Source: an uncultured Acetatifactor sp.
Lineage (GTDB): Bacteria; Bacillota; Clostridia; Lachnospirales; Lachnospiraceae
Assembly: GCA_910583845.1 (NCBI GenBank)
Contig: CAJUAB010000006.1
Span: 82,188-146,187, forward strand
Direction: 5' to 3'
Length of the DNA stretch: 64,000 bases
Shown here: positions 51,640 through 60,716 of the stretch, one piece after another
Layout: the number at the start of each line of letters is the position of its first letter
Position numbering within the stretch: position 1 is the first letter of the stretch
Position numbers and translations under genes: made by a program
The notes under the pieces: generated by a model
Databases searched by the model: none
Told to the model about the DNA's origin: nothing
What the model saw: only the letters and a program-made list of their open reading frames with translations

Positions 51640-52098
51640 CTATTGTTGAAGGTTTTCGATGTCCTCCCCGCGCAGCAGCGCCAGAATCACAGTAACCCGC
51701 CTGCAGGCCCGGGTATAATTCTCCCGGGCGTATTCTTCCATCTCCCGGTGATAGCCGTCCTCATAGGCCCTGTGATAGGAGGCGGCGGCCTCGGTCATGT
51801 ACTGTCCGGCCTCGTCGGCCATGTCTTCCAGATAGTCAAATTCTTCCGGAAAGTCAATATGGGAGAATTTCATGAATTCCACTTCCAGCTCGTCCAGGCA
51901 GGAGAGCAGGTCGGAGGCGGCGTAGCGGATGCTGCTTTCCTCGGCATCCACTTCTATGGCATCCATTCGGGCGCCTATGGCCGACACGCTTTCGCAGAAC
52001 GTGTTGATCTCGCTGTCAAATTTTGCGTCTATGGGATTTTGGCCGCAGCCGCACAACAGAATCAGGCAGGCCGTGACAAGCAGTATTTTTTTCCTCAC
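51640..52098 (-). CDS. Putative lipoprotein of unknown function
   Basis: 152 residues. The signal peptide ends in lipobox LLCGC (Cys18). The mature part is acidic and helical, with a run of Glu/Tyr (YEDGYHREMEEYARENYTRA). No known domain. It stands alone, divergent from the GerA-type gene. Confidence 0.7.
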   Translation of the reverse strand: MRKKILLVTACLILLCGCGQNPIDAKFDSEINTFCESVSAIGARMDAIEVDAEESSIRYAASDLLSCLDELEVEFMKFSHIDFPEEFDYLEDMADEAGQYMTEAAASYHRAYEDGYHREMEEYARENYTRACRRVTVILALLRGEDIENLQQ

Positions 52099-52226
52099 AA
52101 AGACTTCCTCCAGGCGGTAGTTTCAGGTGGTCCGGGCCACGCCGCGATATTCCGCCGCGAAACTTCCGTCCCGCGACCGTCTGATACCACTCTAACATAA
52201 AAGAATGAAATCTACAACCGTCCGCG

Positions 52227-52255
52227 GAATAAAATTCCCCTTTTCCGGCACAATA
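52227..52255 (+). promoter_or_regulatory. Candidate forespore (sigma-G-like) promoter
   Basis: GAATA (52227-52231) and CACAATA (52249-52255) are 17 bases apart. They match the Bacillus sigma-G pattern GHATR-N18-CATWHTA with one base change and one base less spacing. It lies 34 bases before the GerA-type start codon. A forespore promoter is what a germination gene would need. Confidence 0.5.
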
Positions 52256-52289
52256 CCCATAAAAGGGTTATCCCGGAAAGGGAGTTTTT

Positions 52290-53801
52290 ATGGCTGAGAA
52301 CAAGGAAAATCAGTACAGCGGGCAGCTGCCGGAAAACGAGGCGGGCCCGGGGATGCGGGGCGGCATGCGGAAGGAGCAGCCTTCCGGTACGGGCATCACC
52401 GGCTGCCTGCGCCAGGACAGCGCCTGGCTGGATCAAAAGCTGGCTACAGACAGAAATTTTGACGTAGTGACCCGCACCATCGAAGTAGGGGGGCGGGAGG
52501 CAACGCTGTATTTTATCGACGGTTTCTGCAAGGATGATCTGCTGCAGAAGCTGTTGCAGTATTTTATGGATATGAAGGCACGGGACATGCCCGGGGATGC
52601 GGGGCAGCTGCTGAAAAAGAGTCTGCCCTACATTGAGGTGGACCAGGAGCGGGAGTGGGAAAAGATCACTTCCAGTGTGTTGTCCGGTATTTTTGTGCTG
52701 CTCATTGACGGCTACCGGGAGGCGGTGCTCATAGATGCCCGCTCCTATCCGGCAAGGGGCGTGGAAGAGCCGGAAAAGGACAAGGTGCTGAGAGGGTCCA
52801 AGGACGGCTTTGTGGAGACCGTGGTGTTTAACACGGCCCTGATCCGGCGCAGGATACGGGACACAGACCTGCGTATGGAGATGATGAGCGCAGGCCAAAG
52901 CTCCAAGACGGATATTGTACTGTGCTATATGGACTCCAGAGTGGATCATGATTTTCTGGAGAAGATCAAGGAAAAAATCCGGAATATACGGGTGGACTCT
53001 CTGACCATGAACCAGGAATCCCTGGCGGAGTGTCTGGTGCCGGGACGCTGGTGGAACCCCTTTCCCAAGTTCAAATATACAGAGAGGCCGGATACGGCGG
53101 CGGCCCAGGTACTGGAGGGAAATGTGATCCTGCTGGTGGACAATTCTCCCTCAGCCATGGTGCTGCCCACCACGATCTTTGACGTGGTGGAGGAAGCGGA
53201 CGACTACTATTTTCCTCCTATAACGGGCACTTATCTGCGGCTGACCCGGTTCATCATCTCCCTGCTGACCTATCTGATGACGCCTACCTTCCTGCTTCTG
53301 ATGGACAATCCCCACTGGATTCCCGAAGGATTCTCCTTTATCCTGCTGAAGGAGCCGCCTAATATCCCCCTGATCTGGCAGTTTCTGATCCTGGAGCTGG
53401 CCATAGACGGACTGCGGCTGGCGGCGGTGAACACACCCAATATGCTCAGTACGCCTCTGAGCGTCATGGCGGCGTTGGTACTGGGGGAATTTTCGGTCAA
53501 CAGCGGCTGGTTTTCCAGCGAAGTCATGCTGTACATGGCGTTTGTGGCCATCGCCAATTATACCCAGGCAAACTATGAACTGGGTTACGCGCTGAAATTC
53601 ATGCGGATGACCACGCTGGTGCTCACGGCAATTTTCGGAATATGGGGTTACGCCGGGGGACTGCTGATATCGGTGCTTTGCATGTGCTGTAACAAGACGC
53701 TTTCCCATCGCAGTTATCTCTACCCGCTGTTTCCTCTGAACTGGAAAAAGCTGAAAAACCGTCTGATCCGCAGGCGGCTGCCGGGGGCGAGACAGGAGTA
53801 G
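52290..53801 (+). CDS. GerA/SpoVAF-family spore germination protein
   Basis: 503 residues. A large N-terminal soluble region (about 1-290) with PGRWWNPFPKFKYTERPDTAAAQ cut by loops, LLVDNSPSAMVLPTTIFD and VEEADDYYFPPI precedes five C-terminal membrane helices. This is the GerAA/SpoVAF layout. Such proteins sit in the spore inner membrane and take part in nutrient-triggered germination. GerAB and GerAC partners are not adjacent, so a SpoVAF-like accessory role is more likely than a full receptor. Start at 52290 with AAAGGGAG upstream. Confidence 0.87.
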   Translation: MAENKENQYSGQLPENEAGPGMRGGMRKEQPSGTGITGCLRQDSAWLDQKLATDRNFDVVTRTIEVGGREATLYFIDGFCKDDLLQKLLQYFMDMKARDMPGDAGQLLKKSLPYIEVDQEREWEKITSSVLSGIFVLLIDGYREAVLIDARSYPARGVEEPEKDKVLRGSKDGFVETVVFNTALIRRRIRDTDLRMEMMSAGQSSKTDIVLCYMDSRVDHDFLEKIKEKIRNIRVDSLTMNQESLAECLVPGRWWNPFPKFKYTERPDTAAAQVLEGNVILLVDNSPSAMVLPTTIFDVVEEADDYYFPPITGTYLRLTRFIISLLTYLMTPTFLLLMDNPHWIPEGFSFILLKEPPNIPLIWQFLILELAIDGLRLAAVNTPNMLSTPLSVMAALVLGEFSVNSGWFSSEVMLYMAFVAIANYTQANYELGYALKFMRMTTLVLTAIFGIWGYAGGLLISVLCMCCNKTLSHRSYLYPLFPLNWKKLKNRLIRRRLPGARQE

Positions 53802-53908
53802 GACGCAAAAAGAATTGAACGGGAGCTTTGTGTGTGATAAAATGGAATCTGGCTTTCAGACAAAAGGAAAATGCCGGAGGGCAGAATACAGAGCGAGGGG
53901 AGACATAT

Positions 53909-55678
53909 ATGGCACACAGGATTGTGACGAAAATACAGGAGATTCCGGCCGGCCCAGGACAGCGCCTGCTGGCGGTCAGCGATATCCACGGGCATCTGGA
54001 CCGCCTGATACAGCTGCTGAGACAGATGGATTACGGCGGGGAAGACATTCTGGTTCTGGTGGGAGATCTGATCGAGAAGGGGCCCGAGAGCCTGCGGGTG
54101 GTACAGTATGTGATGGATCTGGCCCGGCAGCATCCCGTATATGTGTCCATGGGCAATGTGGATCTGGGACGGCTCCTGAAAGTGGACGATGATTCGCCGG
54201 AGGGGGTGGAGGACTGGACGGGATTCCTGAACTGGGCACAGCGTGTCTGGGGGGGCAGCCTGTTTCATGAAATGCTGGCGGATATGGGGATTTCTCCTGA
54301 TCAGGTGGCAGGGGATAATGCGGCGCGGTATCGCCGCCGCATGCTGGAAGAGTTTCATGAGGAACTGGAATTTCTCTGGAGCAGGCCCACCATTCTGACG
54401 GCAGGAAAATATCTGTTTGTTCACGGCGGTATCCCCACGGAGGATTTAGGATCTTTGGAGGGGACGGACCCGGTCCCCTATCTGAAAAACGACAATTTTC
54501 TGAGCCAGGGCCATTCCTTTCGGGAGCATATAGTGGTCACAGGGCATTGGCCGACCTGCCTGTACCGGGCGGACAGGGAGGATGTGAGTCCGGTTTTCGA
54601 TGCCGAAAGGCAGATTCTGTGTATCGACGGCGGCAACGGACTGAAAAGAGTCGGGCAGCTCAACGGGATTATTCTTCCGGATTGCCAGGCGCAGATCAGC
54701 CAGATCAGCTGGATGGGATACGACGGCTTTCCGGAGGTGGAGGCCCTGGAGAGGCAAAAAGGCCGGGGGGCTTCGATCCATATTCAATATTTTGACAGTC
54801 AGGTGGAGCTTCTGGAACAGAGGGGGGATATGGCTCTCTGGAAACAGAGTTCCACGGGTAAAGAGTTTGAGGCTCCGGTGGAATGGACTTACCGTGACGG
54901 AGACGGGAGGCTCCATTGCAGCGATTACGCGGATACGCTGCTGGACGTGGAACCGGAGGACCGGCTTTCGGTAATCGTACATACTGACGGCGGCTGCTAT
55001 TGCAAAAAGAATGGCCTGATCGGCTGGTATAAAGGAGCGGTGCGGCCCATCGGGAGTAAGCTGACGCTGAAGCCGGGGTTTGGCCGGGAGCAGGAGCGTC
55101 AATCGGAGCCGGAGTCGCCGTGGGGCGGGCTCTCTGCCGTGGGCAGGAAGGAATGCCACCGCCGGGAACGGGAACTGGCGGTATATGAACTGCTCAGGAG
55201 ACTGGGAATTGAATATGAGAGAATCGACCATGTGAAGACCGACACCATGGAAGCATGTCAGGCGGTGGATGAGGCGCTGGACGGAGCGGTAATCTGTAAG
55301 AATCTGTTTCTCTGCAACCGGCAGCGGACCAGGTTTTATCTGCTGATGATGCCCGGGGACAAAGTCTTTCGGACCAAAGAGCTGTCAGCCCAGATCGGCA
55401 GTTCCAGGCTGTCTTTCGGAGAGGCGGTTTACATGGAGAAGTATCTGCATACCAGCCCCGGCAGTGTCAGCGTCATGGGATTGCTGCACGATACGGAAGG
55501 CCGGGTGCAGCTGCTGATGGACAGGGATATTCTGCGGGGGGCGTTTTTGGGCTGTCATCCCTGCATGAATACTTCCAGTATCCGTCTGAGGACAGAGGAT
55601 CTGCTGAAAAAGTTTCTGCCTGCGGTGGGCCATACACCTGTGTATGTGGATTTGACGGGGGAGGCCGGACAGATTTGA
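53909..55678 (+). CDS. PPP-type phosphatase fused to a YbaK/ProX-like deacylase domain
   Basis: 589 residues. The N-terminal calcineurin-like domain has AVSDIHGHLDR, LVGDLIEKGP, MGNVD (the usual GNH is GNV, so one ligand is altered) and FVHGGIP. A beta-rich middle part (about 330-400) follows. The C-terminal 165 residues (about 420-585) resemble the YbaK/ProXp aminoacyl-tRNA editing fold (ELLRRLGIEYERIDH, ALDGAVICKNLFLCN, GVxxGSVSVMGLLHD-like). Family members remove wrongly attached amino acids from tRNA. I do not know this combination as a described protein. Start at 53909 with GAGGGGAG upstream. Confidence 0.75.
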   Translation: MAHRIVTKIQEIPAGPGQRLLAVSDIHGHLDRLIQLLRQMDYGGEDILVLVGDLIEKGPESLRVVQYVMDLARQHPVYVSMGNVDLGRLLKVDDDSPEGVEDWTGFLNWAQRVWGGSLFHEMLADMGISPDQVAGDNAARYRRRMLEEFHEELEFLWSRPTILTAGKYLFVHGGIPTEDLGSLEGTDPVPYLKNDNFLSQGHSFREHIVVTGHWPTCLYRADREDVSPVFDAERQILCIDGGNGLKRVGQLNGIILPDCQAQISQISWMGYDGFPEVEALERQKGRGASIHIQYFDSQVELLEQRGDMALWKQSSTGKEFEAPVEWTYRDGDGRLHCSDYADTLLDVEPEDRLSVIVHTDGGCYCKKNGLIGWYKGAVRPIGSKLTLKPGFGREQERQSEPESPWGGLSAVGRKECHRRERELAVYELLRRLGIEYERIDHVKTDTMEACQAVDEALDGAVICKNLFLCNRQRTRFYLLMMPGDKVFRTKELSAQIGSSRLSFGEAVYMEKYLHTSPGSVSVMGLLHDTEGRVQLLMDRDILRGAFLGCHPCMNTSSIRLRTEDLLKKFLPAVGHTPVYVDLTGEAGQI

Positions 55679-55727
55679 TTGCAGATGGCGGCATAGCAGA
55701 AGATTCATGGAATGGCAGGTGGCGGAT

Positions 55728-56420
55728 ATGAAACTGGTTATATGCGACGATAATCAGGCGGATATAGACTATGTCGCGGGACTGATTGATCTATGGAAAA
55801 GGCGGACGGGGACAGGGGTGGAATTGTTTTCCTTCCTGTCGGCAGAGGCTCTGCTCTTTGCCTGGGAGGAGAACAGAGATATGGACGTCCTGCTGCTGGA
55901 CATCGAAATGCAGGGGATGAGCGGGGTGAAGCTGGCCAGACAGCTGCGGCAGATGGGGGCCGGAATGCAGATCGTTTTTATCACAGGTTATATGGATTAT
56001 ATTGCCGAAGGATATGACGTGGAGGCGCTGCATTATCTCCTGAAGCCTGTGACCGGGGAGCGCCTGGGCCAGGTGCTGGACCGGGCCATGGAGCGTATCC
56101 GGGCACGGGAGCGTCTGCTGCAGTTTTCAACGCAGGACGGTGTGGTACGGCTGTCTGTGTATGAAATCCGTTATCTGGAAGTCATGCGCAACTACACCAC
56201 CATCCATGCAAAGGAGGATTACAGCGTCAAGCGCAGCCTGAATGATCTGGAGGGAGAACTGGACGATGGCTTTTACCGGATTCATCGTTCTTTTCTCGTA
56301 AATCTGCGCTTTGTGAAGCGTGTCACACGGACGGAGGTGACCCTGAAGGATGGTACTGCGCTGCCTCTGTCCCGCGGGCATTATGAGGGCCTGAACCAGG
56401 CGTTGATCGCGTATTTCTGA
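55728..56420 (+). CDS. LytTR-family response regulator
   Basis: 230 residues. The receiver domain has the acidic pocket VICDDN and phospho-acceptor Asp58 in LLLDIEMQG. A LytTR DNA-binding domain follows (about 130-230: IRYLEVMRNYTTIH, FYRIHRSFLVNLRFV). Such regulators bind tandem direct repeats and often control peptide-export or signalling genes. The likely partner kinase is the GHKL protein at 60717, now separated by a 3-4 kb insertion. Start at 55728 with AGGTGG upstream. Confidence 0.9.
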   Translation: MKLVICDDNQADIDYVAGLIDLWKRRTGTGVELFSFLSAEALLFAWEENRDMDVLLLDIEMQGMSGVKLARQLRQMGAGMQIVFITGYMDYIAEGYDVEALHYLLKPVTGERLGQVLDRAMERIRARERLLQFSTQDGVVRLSVYEIRYLEVMRNYTTIHAKEDYSVKRSLNDLEGELDDGFYRIHRSFLVNLRFVKRVTRTEVTLKDGTALPLSRGHYEGLNQALIAYF

Positions 56421-56615
56421 AAACAGCCCGTGATCCGCGGGACAATGGTAAGCAGGAGCACATCGCCATATTTCCCGACAGTTAAGAAAATCTTCCCTAT
56501 AGTTTACTTTCCCTCCATTGCGGACGGGGCTTTTGTGCGTTTATACTGTATTTACCGGCCGGGAAACGGAACACTTAACAGGGTGAAGAGACAGATCTTT
56601 TTGGGAGGTAACGCG

Positions 56616-57797
56616 ATGAAATTGAATATGGGGACGAAGATAACTGCGCTGCGCAGACAAAAGGGGATGACCCAGGAGCAGCTGGCGGCGGCGCTGGGCG
56701 TATCCGCTCCGGCGGTAAGCAAATGGGAGACGGACAGCTCGTATCCGGATATCACGCTGCTCTGCCCCTTGGCCAGGGCATTGGGGACGGATGTGGACAA
56801 TTTGCTGACATTTGAGGAGGAATTGTCTCAGGAAAAGCTGGGACGATATATGACGGAGATTATTGAGACGGCCCGGCAGGGAGATCTGTCCGGAGCGGAA
56901 GAGCAGCTGAACGCGCTGCTGCACAGATATCCTTCCGATATGTCTTTGAAGTTCAGCGCCATCGGGGCGCTGTCATTTTTGGAGATGAATCTGGACATTG
57001 GCCCCGGCGGAGACGGCGGGGAGGCAAAGGGCCGGGAGGATCGCTTCCCCAGGGCAGATTACGGCATGGCGGCCCAAGTATCCTGCGGCGGGGCGGGGGA
57101 GCAGACTGGGGAAAGAGACAGGCAGCGTTTTGCCAGGCAGAAAAAGGAACTGGCCCGGGCGCTGCACGATGACGGAAATCCCGCCTTTTATCTGTCGTCT
57201 GTGTCCATGCTGATTTCCCTGGCTCTGGCGGAAGGGGAGATGGAGGAAGCCGAGAGGCTGCTGAAGGAGAATCTTACGAATACTGCCGATTTTACCCCTC
57301 TCTGGGTGCAGTTTTATCTGAAAAAGGGGGAGCGCGATCAGGCTTTGGGAATTTTACAGAGGCAGGCTTATCGTCTGGTGTCGGATCTGCGTGTCTGCCT
57401 GATGTATCTGATGCGGAAGGATCTGGGGCTTGAGCGGGACCGGGTGCTGGAGATCTGTGGGATACTGGAACAGATGGAGGACCTGTTTTCCGTGGGCGAC
57501 AATAGCGCGGGCCTTTTTGCGGAGATCTATCTGCGGGAGGGGGAGCAGGAGCAGGCGCTTCGGTATCTGGAGCGATTGGTGGATCAGATGACCGGGCAGA
57601 TGGCTCCGCCAAATCCGCTGGTTTTTTCTCCGGCCATCGCGCCGGGGCCGGAGAAGCTCCACTGGAGCCGGGAACTGAAACTGGCCGCCTTGCAGGGACT
57701 GCAAAGGGACGCCTGTTTTGACCCCCTTCGAAAGCTGGAACGGTTTCAGAAGATTGTGCGGGAGCTTGCGGACAGCCTGGAGGCTTCCCCGCAGTAA
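56616..57797 (+). CDS. XRE-family regulator with long helical-repeat C terminus
   Basis: 393 residues. The N-terminal HTH (about 1-65) reads KITALRRQKGMTQEQLAAAL then VSAPAVSKWETDSSYPD. A long C-terminal region (about 75-390) of helical pairs with a TPR-like pattern (LPLL-type, MEEAERLLKENL, GERDQALGILQRQAYRL) follows. Similar proteins regulate nearby transport or antibiotic-response genes, sometimes with a peptide ligand held by the repeats. Start at 56616 with GGGAGGT upstream. It lies between the LytTR regulator and the insertion scar. Confidence 0.82.
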   Translation: MKLNMGTKITALRRQKGMTQEQLAAALGVSAPAVSKWETDSSYPDITLLCPLARALGTDVDNLLTFEEELSQEKLGRYMTEIIETARQGDLSGAEEQLNALLHRYPSDMSLKFSAIGALSFLEMNLDIGPGGDGGEAKGREDRFPRADYGMAAQVSCGGAGEQTGERDRQRFARQKKELARALHDDGNPAFYLSSVSMLISLALAEGEMEEAERLLKENLTNTADFTPLWVQFYLKKGERDQALGILQRQAYRLVSDLRVCLMYLMRKDLGLERDRVLEICGILEQMEDLFSVGDNSAGLFAEIYLREGEQEQALRYLERLVDQMTGQMAPPNPLVFSPAIAPGPEKLHWSRELKLAALQGLQRDACFDPLRKLERFQKIVRELADSLEASPQ

Positions 57798-57812
57798 AAC
57801 GGTATAAACACC

Positions 57813-57866
57813 GCTGGCCAATGTGGATATGGGAAGACGCCGGATCATATTGGCCAGTGCTTTTTG
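57813..57866 (+). terminator. Terminator after the XRE regulator gene
   Basis: Stem GCTGGCCAAT / ATTGGCCAGTGC with a 26-base loop, followed by TTTTTG. It lies 16 bases after the stop codon. Confidence 0.75.
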
Positions 57867-57993
57867 TCATGAAAGGCATTATAATAAATCCACATTCGCA
57901 TATCGAACGTTCCAAGTACGTTATTTCTTTTCCCGCATTATCGGGGATAAGGGGATGTTTCGTCCCGGATTTACCTTAAAGTAAAATTGGCAG

Positions 57994-58200
57994 ATGGGCA
58001 GGGTTGTCGGGAACGTGGAGGCAATGATTATCAAAGACATGAGCCGCCTGGGACGTGACTATCTCAAAGTTGTCCAGGTCATGGAAATCCTGCGGCAGAG
58101 AGGCGTCCGGCTGATCACCATCAATGACGGAGTGGACAGCGCCAACGGAGAGAATGATTTTACCCCGTTCTTGAACATCTTGTATGAATTTATTCTGCAT
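57994..58200 (+). pseudogene. Fragment of a large serine recombinase (TnpX-type)
   Basis: About 60 codons carry the conserved block MIIKDMSRLGRDYLKVVQ, then ILRQRGVRLITINDGVDS and DFTPF. This is found in the N-terminal catalytic domain of Tn4451-type resolvases. The catalytic serine region upstream and the whole DNA-binding part are missing, so it cannot work. The following intact TnpW-like frame supports a Tn4451-type origin. Confidence 0.75.
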
Positions 58201-58213
58201 GAACTGATTTACA

Positions 58214-58378
58214 ATGAAACAGGGAACAACAAAGAGAGGCAGAAGAAAGGCTCCCGCACTGGTGAAGAAGATTGGCCGGACTACCTACATTGTGCGGGTT
58301 CATTTCAGCAAGACCAGCAAGGAAACCATGAGCGACAAAATCAAGCGTATGCTGAAAAATGAGATACAGCAGATGTGA
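58214..58378 (+). CDS. TnpW-like transposon-encoded small protein
   Basis: 54 residues, basic: MKQGTTKRGRRKAPALVKKI, then GRTTYIVRVHFSKTSKETMS and KIKRMLKNEIQQM. The pattern (I-G-x-TTYIVxVHFSxTSxET) is what I recall for TnpW of Tn4451-like elements, a small protein of unknown role. The frame is intact, although the recombinase in front of it is a fragment. A longer frame over the same bases (to 58362) is a shadow. Confidence 0.65.
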   Translation: MKQGTTKRGRRKAPALVKKIGRTTYIVRVHFSKTSKETMSDKIKRMLKNEIQQM

Positions 58379-58437
58379 AAAAGCGATAATGGAAACAGGC
58401 CGGGAATCAAAACTATAATGGTTCCCGGCCAGCTATT

Positions 58438-59466
58438 TTATTTATTTTCCTTTTCATGCCAGTCTTTCAAAACAGCTTCTACTTGTGCTATCAACTGTTC
58501 CTTTTTTGGAATGTATGATACATAACGGGAAGCAAATATATTGTTCGTCATGCCACCTAAAGCATATTCTGCGGATACGCTGTCCTTATCTGTGCAGAGA
58601 ATGATACCTATGGGAGCATTATCATATTCATCATTTACTTCGGCAGCATAATAATTCAGATACATATTAAGCTGCCCGACTGCTTCGGCCATCAGTTTTG
58701 TTGTCTTTAATTCAATCAGAACATAGGCACGTAAAATCTTATTGTAAAATACCATATCGACATAGTAGTGAATATTATTCAGGGTAATTCGCTGCTGCGT
58801 ACCCACGAACATAAAACCACGACCCAGCTCTAACAAAAATTTTTCTATTTGCGCAACTAACGCTTTTTCCAAATCACTTTCCAGCAATGGTTTATTTTCC
58901 GGCACACCTAAGAACTCAAAGACATAAGGGTCTTTAATCATATCAACAGGCTGTGCCATTTCAATTCCTTTTTGAGCAAGGGAAAGAACAATTTCCTGAT
59001 TTGTTCTTCCCTCTGTCAACAGCAATCGTTCATAGAGAGAAGTTGAAATCTGACGTTTCAATTCCCGGATAGACCAACCGGAATTAACAGCTTCTTTCTC
59101 ATAAAAGCTACGCTTGTCATGGTCAGAAATAGACAGCAATTCACAATAATGCGACCAGCTCAATTTAACAGACACTGTCTGTTGAATTTGATAAGTCTGG
59201 TAAAACCGGCGCATAAACTGGATATTGGAAACAGAAAAACCTCTGCCAAATTCTTTTGTAAGTTCTTTGGAAATCTGACGTAGCTGCTGTTTGCCATAAG
59301 CGGCACGCTCGTTGCTATTCTGTTCATGCTCAACAATGATACGCCCCACATTCCAGTAGGTGGACAGAAGTTCCGTGTTGATATGTGTAGCAACCTTTTG
59401 CCGGGCGTTTAATAATAGTTCTCTAATCTCGTCTATCATAGAATCAGTATATGCTAAATCACTCAT
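58438..59466 (-). CDS. YhcG-like PD-(D/E)XK nuclease (DUF1016)
   Basis: 342 residues. The N-terminal DUF1016 domain has LLSTYWNVGRIIVEHEQN, YGKQQLRQISKELTKEFGRG and SVSNIQFMRRFY. The C-terminal PD-(D/E)XK nuclease domain has YYVDMVFYNKILRAYVLIEL followed by KTTKL, giving the D-ExK core. Members are sporadic, often near defence or mobile genes. It lies in the accessory insertion next to the Tn4451-type scar. Start at 59466 with AAAGGGG upstream. Confidence 0.88.
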   Translation of the reverse strand: MSDLAYTDSMIDEIRELLLNARQKVATHINTELLSTYWNVGRIIVEHEQNSNERAAYGKQQLRQISKELTKEFGRGFSVSNIQFMRRFYQTYQIQQTVSVKLSWSHYCELLSISDHDKRSFYEKEAVNSGWSIRELKRQISTSLYERLLLTEGRTNQEIVLSLAQKGIEMAQPVDMIKDPYVFEFLGVPENKPLLESDLEKALVAQIEKFLLELGRGFMFVGTQQRITLNNIHYYVDMVFYNKILRAYVLIELKTTKLMAEAVGQLNMYLNYYAAEVNDEYDNAPIGIILCTDKDSVSAEYALGGMTNNIFASRYVSYIPKKEQLIAQVEAVLKDWHEKENK

Positions 59467-59495
59467 AATATATCCCCTTTGCGTTTCCTGAATAT

Positions 59496-59523
59496 TTTAT
59501 AAGCATAGCATAAACGTGGCCAA
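59496..59523 (-). promoter_or_regulatory. Candidate promoter of the YhcG-like gene
   Basis: On the minus strand TTGGCC (59518-59523) and TATAAA (59496-59501) are 16 bases apart, about 30 bases before the start codon. Confidence 0.45.
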
Positions 59524-59555
59524 ATTGCTACTGCTTGATTTGATGTGATATACAA

Positions 59556-60713
59556 ATGGCGAAGTCGGCTGATTGTAAATTTTTTGTGAATTTGATTAAA
59601 AAGTCCTTTACAAAACGTCACTGGATCAGCAATTCCATGCTTCGGGACAGCAGCAAAATCATATTTGCAGACAATATTCTCAGTTCGCAGTTTCTGCGCG
59701 ATTATGCGGATGTGGAGATTCTGCGCCATATCCGGCCCGGGGACATTGAGGATGTATCCGAGCGCTACGTTCCTCTTTACAGTGCGGAGAGAAACAGTGA
59801 TACCGTCAAGCGGGTGGACATTTCCGGGTATTTGTCAACGGAGCCGGATAATCCGCTGGAAATGCCGCTTTATATCATTTCACTGGTTGAACATAAGACA
59901 AAAGTAGAGTATAATGTGATTATGCAGATGCTCCGGTATATGGTACATATATGGGAGGATTATGAGAAAGAGATGAATAAGCTCTATCCCGGGATCAGTA
60001 AACGGAAGGCATTTCAATACCCACCGATTCTGCCCATAGTATACTTTGAAGGCACGGATCAATGGACCGCATGCACCGATCTGGCAGACAGAATTTCCTG
60101 TGGAGCTTTGCTGGGCAAATATCTGCCTCATTTCCGATATCAGCTGATTGCATTGCATGATTTCAGTAACGAGGAACTTTTAGCGAAAGGCGATGAAATT
60201 TCGCTGGCCATGATGATCAATAAAATCCAGACCTATGAAGACCTGTCGGCGTTTACCGCTCTGCCGGAGAAAGAGCTGGAAGGCATTCTGCGGGATACAC
60301 CGGAGTATCTGCTGGGGACTATGGTCAATGTGCTGCGGGCATTGCTCTACCACATGAATCTGCCGGAGGATGAGGTGGAAGACGCAGTAGCTAAGATAAA
60401 GGAGCGTAAAATGGGATTGTTGTTTGAGAATGCGAAACTGGATATCCAGGAGGAGAGACGTAAAGTGGAAGTGGAGCGCCGGAAAGCGGAAGAGGCCCGG
60501 CAGGAGAAAGCGGCCTGTCAGCGGGAGGCCCAGCAGAAGGTGGCGGAAATACAGTGGGAGCGGGCGATCTCTCTGCATATTCTGCGCATGCTGAGGCAGG
60601 GAGCATCCGATGAAGAGATTGCACAGTCCATAATGTGCCATTTTTCTATGAACGAAAAGCAAGCGGCGGAGAAACTGGCGGAGGCATTCGGAGATATGGC
60701 CGCGGAGGAGTAG
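59556..60713 (+). CDS. Rpn-type nuclease / PD-(D/E)XK transposase-family protein
   Basis: 385 residues from the first Met; a start at 59637 (MLRDSSKIIFAD) fits the family better, and neither has a good ribosome binding site, so the 5' end may be damaged. RVDISGYL (Asp) and ISLVEHKTKVEYNVIMQMLRYM (E-x-K type) form the nuclease core. PPILPIVYFEGTDQWT is the second family block. A Glu/Arg/Lys-rich coiled coil (about 300-340) precedes an HTH-like tail. The family promotes DNA rearrangement. It ends 3 bases before the kinase gene, whose ribosome binding site lies within its last codons. Confidence 0.78.
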   Translation: MAKSADCKFFVNLIKKSFTKRHWISNSMLRDSSKIIFADNILSSQFLRDYADVEILRHIRPGDIEDVSERYVPLYSAERNSDTVKRVDISGYLSTEPDNPLEMPLYIISLVEHKTKVEYNVIMQMLRYMVHIWEDYEKEMNKLYPGISKRKAFQYPPILPIVYFEGTDQWTACTDLADRISCGALLGKYLPHFRYQLIALHDFSNEELLAKGDEISLAMMINKIQTYEDLSAFTALPEKELEGILRDTPEYLLGTMVNVLRALLYHMNLPEDEVEDAVAKIKERKMGLLFENAKLDIQEERRKVEVERRKAEEARQEKAACQREAQQKVAEIQWERAISLHILRMLRQGASDEEIAQSIMCHFSMNEKQAAEKLAEAFGDMAAEE

Positions 60714-60716
60714 ATC

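Noticed and set aside
57994..58362. Single 122-residue protein made of recombinase and C-terminal extension
   Set aside because: After about codon 65 the frame loses all similarity, while an overlapping frame encodes the TnpW-like protein.
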